Source: Paenibacillus radicis (ex Gao et al. 2016) (GTDB taxonomy: Bacteria > Bacillota > Bacilli > Paenibacillales > Paenibacillaceae). From it: DNA of 64,000 nucleotides. Location of the stretch: contig NZ_BMHY01000001.1 of NCBI RefSeq assembly GCF_014641555.1, positions 62,001 to 126,000 of the forward strand. The letters run 5' to 3'. Below are positions 60,155-64,000 of this stretch, piece by piece. Position numbers and translations under genes: made by a program. The first letter of the stretch is position 1, and every line of letters starts with the position of its first letter. Below the pieces are notes generated by a model, which ran no database searches, was not told the origin of the DNA, and was given only the letters and a program-made list of their open reading frames with translations.

Positions 60155-60316
60155 TGTGCATTTGAGCTAGCTTCGTACAGCTAGGCAATTCTGAGGTAAG
60201 GGTGCTCCTAAAGAGCATCCTTATTTCATTTTCTAAAAGAGAGAGCACTTTGGTTTTCATGGATATGAGAGTCTGCCCGTGATCATAGTGAACAAAATAG
60301 GAAACAAAATAGGAAA

Positions 60317-60502
60317 CAAAATGCAAAAGTGCAGGCTGATCATCTTCAAATGGCTGTAATTGGCTTTCAAAATGCAAAAGTGCATTTGAAATCTCTGAAA
60401 TCCCCTCTTTGGAGGCATATTGCACCGATCGAAATGCACATTTGCATTTTGATGCTGTAAATCGTCAAAAAAGCGGCCTGCAGCCTGCACTTTTACATTT
60501 TG
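60317..60502 (+). repeat. 186-bp dispersed element, copy C
   Basis: It starts CAAAATGCAAAAGTGCAGG and ends CCTGCACTTTTACATTTTG. Length and motif order match copy A, including the internal TTCAAAATGCAAAAGTGCAT. The 627-bp gap from 60155 to 60781 otherwise contains only the M13 terminator and no gene. Confidence 0.85.
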
Positions 60503-60654
60503 ATCCGCCGATATGGACTTGAAAGGCCCAACTGACGGACTGGTTTTGCGCCAATGGTAGACTGTGATTTGCTTATCGCTCCCCACTCCTTTCTAGCGAC
60601 AGTATAGGTCATGACGTTACGTCAGGAGCAAGCATTCTTTTGACCTCATTAGCA

Positions 60655-60730
60655 TAAAAAAGAGCCATAACCAAAATGCTGTAATCGAATGACTGCCTGA
60701 GCAGCATTCAACAGAGATTTTGGTATGGCT
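60655..60730 (-). terminator. Terminator after the M13 peptidase gene
   Basis: On the minus strand AGCCATACCAAAAT pairs with ATTTTGGTTATGGCT, followed by CTTTTTT. It shares the AGCCATACCAAA arm with the terminator at 40951. Confidence 0.8.
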
Positions 60731-60781
60731 GCTTACATTAACGCAGATCAACGCCATGCTTCGAATGGGTTCGTTTCTATT

Positions 60782-62836
60782 TTACCAAAGCGTCAGTCTC
60801 TCCTCTGGGGCAATGTACATCGCGTCGCCTTTTTTAACATTAAATGTGGAGTAGAAATCATCGGTATTAGCTGATACGGCATTCACTCTAATTTTATTCG
60901 GCGCATGAGCATCGATGGTTAACAGTATTTGTTCAACTTCAGGACGAACCTTTTGTCTCCAAATGGTTGCATAGGATTTGTAGAACTCATTCAGATTGGC
61001 ATCCGGCAATTGTTTTGCTGCCTCAAGTGCGGCCATCAATCCGCCAATATCAGCGATATTTTCGGATACAGTCATTTCGCCGTTGAGTTTTTGTCCCAGA
61101 TAATCCATGTTGTTGTATTGATCAATAACAGCCTTTGCTTTTTCCTCGAATTTCTTGTAGTCCGCTTCTGTCCACCAGTTGGCCATATTGCCGATCTCAT
61201 CATATTTTGCTCCGTTGGTATCAAAGGCGTGAGAGATTTCATGCGCAATAATGGTGCCGATGCCGCCGTAATTTTGGCTAGCGCTTTGGTTTTTATCATA
61301 AAATGGCGCCTGAAGAGCGGCAGCGGGAATCGTAATCGTGTTGGTCAGCGGTTGATAGGAGGCGTTTGCCGTATTGGCAGACATTCTCCATTCATCGCGA
61401 TCCACGGGTTTATCCAATTTTGCAAAGTTGTTTTTCGTAATGATCGTTTGGATCGCGCGATTGTTCTCGAATAACGTTTTATTCCCATCAACCTTGAGCG
61501 ATGCATATACATCTTCCAGATTGTCTGGATAGCCAATATGTGTTTTCAGATTATCGAGCTTTTTAATCGCTTCTTGCTTCGTTTCCTCCGACATCCAGTC
61601 ATTGTTAAGCAGCTTATCTCTGTAAATGCCAATCATGTTTTCAACCATAGCGGTAACATCTTTCCGGCCTGCTGCTCCAAGATGTGTCTCCCCATAATAG
61701 TTGCCGACCACATACTTGAATGCTGAATTTACGATGTTATGAACCGTATCTTCCGTTGCCGTCATTTCTTGCTGACCGGACAGCGCTCTGCCCAATTGTG
61801 TTGACGTATTTACAAAATCATCAGACAGCATCGACGAAGATTTTAATACAAAGTTTGCGTACGTCCAGCTTTTAATTTTGTCCCAGTTTTTCTCGTTGAG
61901 GAACTTATCCAGATTTTCGAAATACTTAACGGACATGACCGAAATATGATCCGGTACTTTGCCCACAACATCAATCAAGAATTTCTCTAAATCAACGCTT
62001 TTGCTGTATGCCTTTAACTCACCAATGGTTTTGGGGTTGTAGAACGATTCGAAGTTGCTGGCTTCCGCTGCGCTTAGTGTATATTGAATGTACTCTTGTT
62101 CAAAATCGACGGCTTCACCCGCAATTCTCGCCGCTTCCGTGTCCGATTCGCCAACCATTACTAGCAGATCGGTCAGCATTTTTTTGTACAGCCCTAGGAA
62201 CACTTCGCTTTGCGGATTTTCGGTTGCGTAGTAGCTCTTATCCGGCATTACAGGCGCAGGAGCCTCGATATACAGCGCGTTTTTCGTAGCGTCTTTCATA
62301 TCAGACAGAAGATTCAGGCTGAATGGCAGAGCAAGTCCTTTGAAGTAAAGGTCCTTTTGGTTTTTTGCAAGTTCGGCTAAGCTTTTGGTCGATTTAATGA
62401 TTTGGATATCCGCCTTGATGGCATCATAGCCTTGTTTGTTCAGTTTTTCCCGGTCAGCAGCCAGTTTATAAAATTTAACCATGTTGCCGATTTCATCATC
62501 GGATTTGTCACGGCCTTCAGCTGCCATTTTTGCTAAATCCCCGGATACCACCTTTTTTACATCCGTATCGAGGTCTGCCAAGCCGCCTATAATGACTTTA
62601 TTCGCCGGCAATTCTGTAGATTGCAGCCATTTCGCATTTACAGCTTCATAAAAGTCGTCTTGCAGTCTGTTTTGTGCGACTTCATTGTTTGCAGGGGATG
62701 GGGCTGCTTTTTCGTTCACAGCCTTTGTGCTGTTATTGTTTTGTATATCGCCTGCGTTGTTAGCGGTACAAGCCGAAGCAGAGATCATTACAGCCGCGCC
62801 TAAAGTGATGAGGCCAAGCGTTTTTATTTTTTTCAT
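60782..62836 (-). CDS. M13-family zinc metallopeptidase lipoprotein (PepO/neprilysin-like)
   Basis: A 684-residue lipoprotein peptidase: signal helix and lipobox ASAC (about 20-23), an acidic linker, the M13 N-terminal helical domain (RLQDDFYEAVNAKWLQSTELP onward) and the C-terminal catalytic domain. The zinc site is HEISH (532-536) with the third ligand Glu592 in ENIADIGG; NAxY substrate-binding appears as NASYQP. It should cleave short peptides outside the membrane. GGAGGAG precedes the ATG. It lies 46 bases after a YbjQ-type gene on the same strand and may be co-transcribed with it. Confidence 0.93.
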   Translation of the reverse strand: MKKIKTLGLITLGAAVMISASACTANNAGDIQNNNSTKAVNEKAAPSPANNEVAQNRLQDDFYEAVNAKWLQSTELPANKVIIGGLADLDTDVKKVVSGDLAKMAAEGRDKSDDEIGNMVKFYKLAADREKLNKQGYDAIKADIQIIKSTKSLAELAKNQKDLYFKGLALPFSLNLLSDMKDATKNALYIEAPAPVMPDKSYYATENPQSEVFLGLYKKMLTDLLVMVGESDTEAARIAGEAVDFEQEYIQYTLSAAEASNFESFYNPKTIGELKAYSKSVDLEKFLIDVVGKVPDHISVMSVKYFENLDKFLNEKNWDKIKSWTYANFVLKSSSMLSDDFVNTSTQLGRALSGQQEMTATEDTVHNIVNSAFKYVVGNYYGETHLGAAGRKDVTAMVENMIGIYRDKLLNNDWMSEETKQEAIKKLDNLKTHIGYPDNLEDVYASLKVDGNKTLFENNRAIQTIITKNNFAKLDKPVDRDEWRMSANTANASYQPLTNTITIPAAALQAPFYDKNQSASQNYGGIGTIIAHEISHAFDTNGAKYDEIGNMANWWTEADYKKFEEKAKAVIDQYNNMDYLGQKLNGEMTVSENIADIGGLMAALEAAKQLPDANLNEFYKSYATIWRQKVRPEVEQILLTIDAHAPNKIRVNAVSANTDDFYSTFNVKKGDAMYIAPEERLTLW

Positions 62837-62882
62837 AATGAGTTAACTCCTCCTGGTGAAATATCGATCCATTCCATTCTAA

Positions 62883-63194
62883 TTAAATGATGACGGCCGT
62901 TCCGCTGACGGCAACCATCAGCATATCTTGACGGACAACTTCGTAATTAATTGCGACACCGATTACAGCAGTGGCTCCCATCTGCGAGGCTTGCTGTGTC
63001 ATTTCTTTAAAGGCTTCACCTCTTGCTTCCCTTAGCTTGGTTTCATAGGCTTTCGAACGCCCGCCTACAAGATCTCTAAAGGAAGCAAGGATGTCGCGTC
63101 CGATATTAGCGCCCATAATGACTTCGCCGGTTGCAACGCCGATATATTGTCTGACTGGAGCTCCTTCAACGATAGCGGTTGTCGTAATAATCAT
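62883..63194 (-). CDS. YbjQ/UPF0145-family protein
   Basis: A 103-residue soluble protein of the YbjQ (UPF0145, heavy-metal-binding-like) family. The core MIITTTAIVEGAPVRQYIGVATGEVIMGANIGRDILASFRD and the ending AVSGTAV are conserved. The biochemical role of the family is not established; homologues assemble into rings. AGGAGGG precedes the ATG at 63194; residues further upstream lack support. It is followed by the M13 peptidase gene. Confidence 0.9.
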   Translation of the reverse strand: MIITTTAIVEGAPVRQYIGVATGEVIMGANIGRDILASFRDLVGGRSKAYETKLREARGEAFKEMTQQASQMGATAVIGVAINYEVVRQDMLMVAVSGTAVII

Positions 63195-63366
63195 GTTTTT
63201 CCCTCCTAGCCACAAATAGATTTGCTGTCTGTATTCTGATTAAAGGGAGTATGCTGCGGCAGCTTCCTTAGTTCCTATCCTACCAACCCATTTGAAACGG
63301 AGCCGAAACGATTTGATGAACCTCAGCTAAAGTTTGTTCCGGTTGTTTAGTTTCTGTTTAAAGTGA

Positions 63367-63387
63367 CAAAATGTAAAGGTACATTTG
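63367..63387. repeat. Solo copy of the CAAAATGTAAA motif
   Basis: CAAAATGTAAAGGTACATTT resembles one end of the 186-bp element, standing alone in the 316-bp gap between the YbjQ-type and SnoaL-type genes. Nothing else is recognisable in that gap except the terminator at 63411. Confidence 0.5.
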
Positions 63388-63410
63388 ATGGCCTGATATT
63401 TCATTAAATT

Positions 63411-63442
63411 AAAAAAGACTGCCGAAACTTTCTCGACAGTCT
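63411..63442 (-). terminator. Terminator after the SnoaL-type gene
   Basis: On the minus strand AGACTGTCGAGAAAG and TTTCGGCAGTCT form an imperfect stem, followed by TTTTTT. Confidence 0.7.
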
Positions 63443-63510
63443 GAGCGGTGCTCTAGCAACGCTTATTTTATATCCAGTTAGAAAGTAAATTACGATACAG
63501 TTACACAACC

Positions 63511-64000
63511 TCAAAATCTACTGTTTGAATTTTTCCGCCTATCTAAAGGCAGTATAGGTTCGATTACGTCCCAATGCTCGGCGATCTTTCCATTCTCCAC
63601 ACGGAACAAATCGTAGAAGGCGTTAGGCTCTCCATTGATGAGCCCTTCACTTACCGTAAGCACAAAATCGCCCTGACCAATAACTTGATGAACATATGTG
63701 TATTGCATTTCAATATGTTGCTCTTCCATTACCTTAACTGCAGCAGCAAGACCGGAAAGACCATCTGCAATATGAGGATCATGCTGAATATAATTATCCC
63801 CATTGAAGTAAGTGGTAAGCAGGCTGCGATTCTTACCAATCATGATATCCTCAACAAAGTTTTTTACATATGCTTTATTCGCATCTGTCTTGCCAATATC
63901 CTTGATCATTACCGGTCCGTCAATCATCGAATGTTGACTTGGAGTTTTCTCCACCATCTCTTGCAAGTTGTCCCAATGCTCGACGATTAGTCCATTCTCA
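63511..64000 (-). CDS. SnoaL-like two-domain protein (partial, 5' end outside window)
   Basis: The reading frame is open to the window edge. Its visible part has one complete SnoaL/NTF2-like domain (from ANKAYVKNFVEDIM to ENGKIAEHWDVIEPI) preceded by the end of another: the first residues read ENGLIVEHWDNLQEM, the equivalent of RVENGKIAEHWDV at the C-terminus. So the gene encodes at least two tandem domains, as in a family predicted to have aldol-condensation-type activity. Apparent start codons near 63966 are internal. The conserved YIQHDPHIADG stretch lines the pocket in this family. Substrate unknown. Confidence 0.85.
   Translation of the reverse strand, partial: ENGLIVEHWDNLQEMVEKTPSQHSMIDGPVMIKDIGKTDANKAYVKNFVEDIMIGKNRSLLTTYFNGDNYIQHDPHIADGLSGLAAAVKVMEEQHIEMQYTYVHQVIGQGDFVLTVSEGLINGEPNAFYDLFRVENGKIAEHWDVIEPILPLDRRKNSNSRF

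Overview
The window looks like chromosome of a Paenibacillus-like member of the Bacillales. The support is indirect but consistent: Shine-Dalgarno sites close to AGGAGG, sigma-A type promoters, Firmicute-type regulation (a GlcT antiterminator with RNA target, cre-like sites, Fur boxes), a yfmT-yfmS pair, an LplA/LplB/YtcP-type sugar importer beside a membrane-anchored AraC regulator, a large secreted beta-helix/CBM enzyme and a Big_2 repeat protein. I see no rRNA, tRNA, CRISPR array, prophage or intact transposase.

Layout. 0-1.4 kb: glucose PTS operon on the minus strand (promoter, RAT/terminator switch, a GlcT with one PRD, EIIA, start of EIICB). 1.4-5.7 kb: catalase, then a TPR protein with a Spo0B-type sensor kinase. 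5.7-6.7 kb: a non-coding tandem array with a ~316-bp period. 6.8-9.8 kb: TetR regulator divergent from an MBL hydrolase and an AbrB-type membrane protein. 9.9-12.8 kb: iron region with two Fur boxes, a Btr-like regulator and a siderophore-binding lipoprotein. 13-18 kb: a compact cluster (DUF6530-like protein, MFS exporter, MoxR-type AAA ATPase, VWA protein, GIY-YIG-like protein, second DUF6530-like protein). 18-24 kb: TetR/CPBP operon, epoxide hydrolase with divergent AraC, gap with a TetR gene. 24-34 kb: plant-polysaccharide locus (beta-helix/CBM enzyme, membrane AraC sensor, two permeases, binding lipoprotein). 34-38 kb: yfmT-yfmS and a P450. 38-41 kb: two-component system plus a possible small RNA. 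41-48.9 kb: several regulator/target pairs (TetR/DHA2 exporter, MocR, SDR, MerR/aldo-keto reductase, arginase-like/HxlR). 49-50.4 kb: AT-rich island with a secreted orphan and a MerR remnant. 50.4-60.2 kb: two-component system divergent from an operon-like series: two ABC permeases, HlyD-type adaptor, binding lipoprotein, ECF sigma factor and a secreted protein with ten Big_2 repeats. 60.8-64 kb: M13 peptidase, YbjQ-type protein and a two-domain SnoaL protein cut by the window end.

Two gene groups stand out as possibly undescribed systems: the 52.7-60.2 kb envelope locus and the 13-18 kb AAA/VWA cluster bracketed by near-identical paralogues. Non-coding DNA carries two dispersed families: an exactly 186-bp element with inverted termini (three full copies) and a terminator-like hairpin with CCCGCGA arms (four copies). 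Several regulators have well-formed palindromes over recognisable promoters, so many regulator-target pairings can be proposed from sequence alone.
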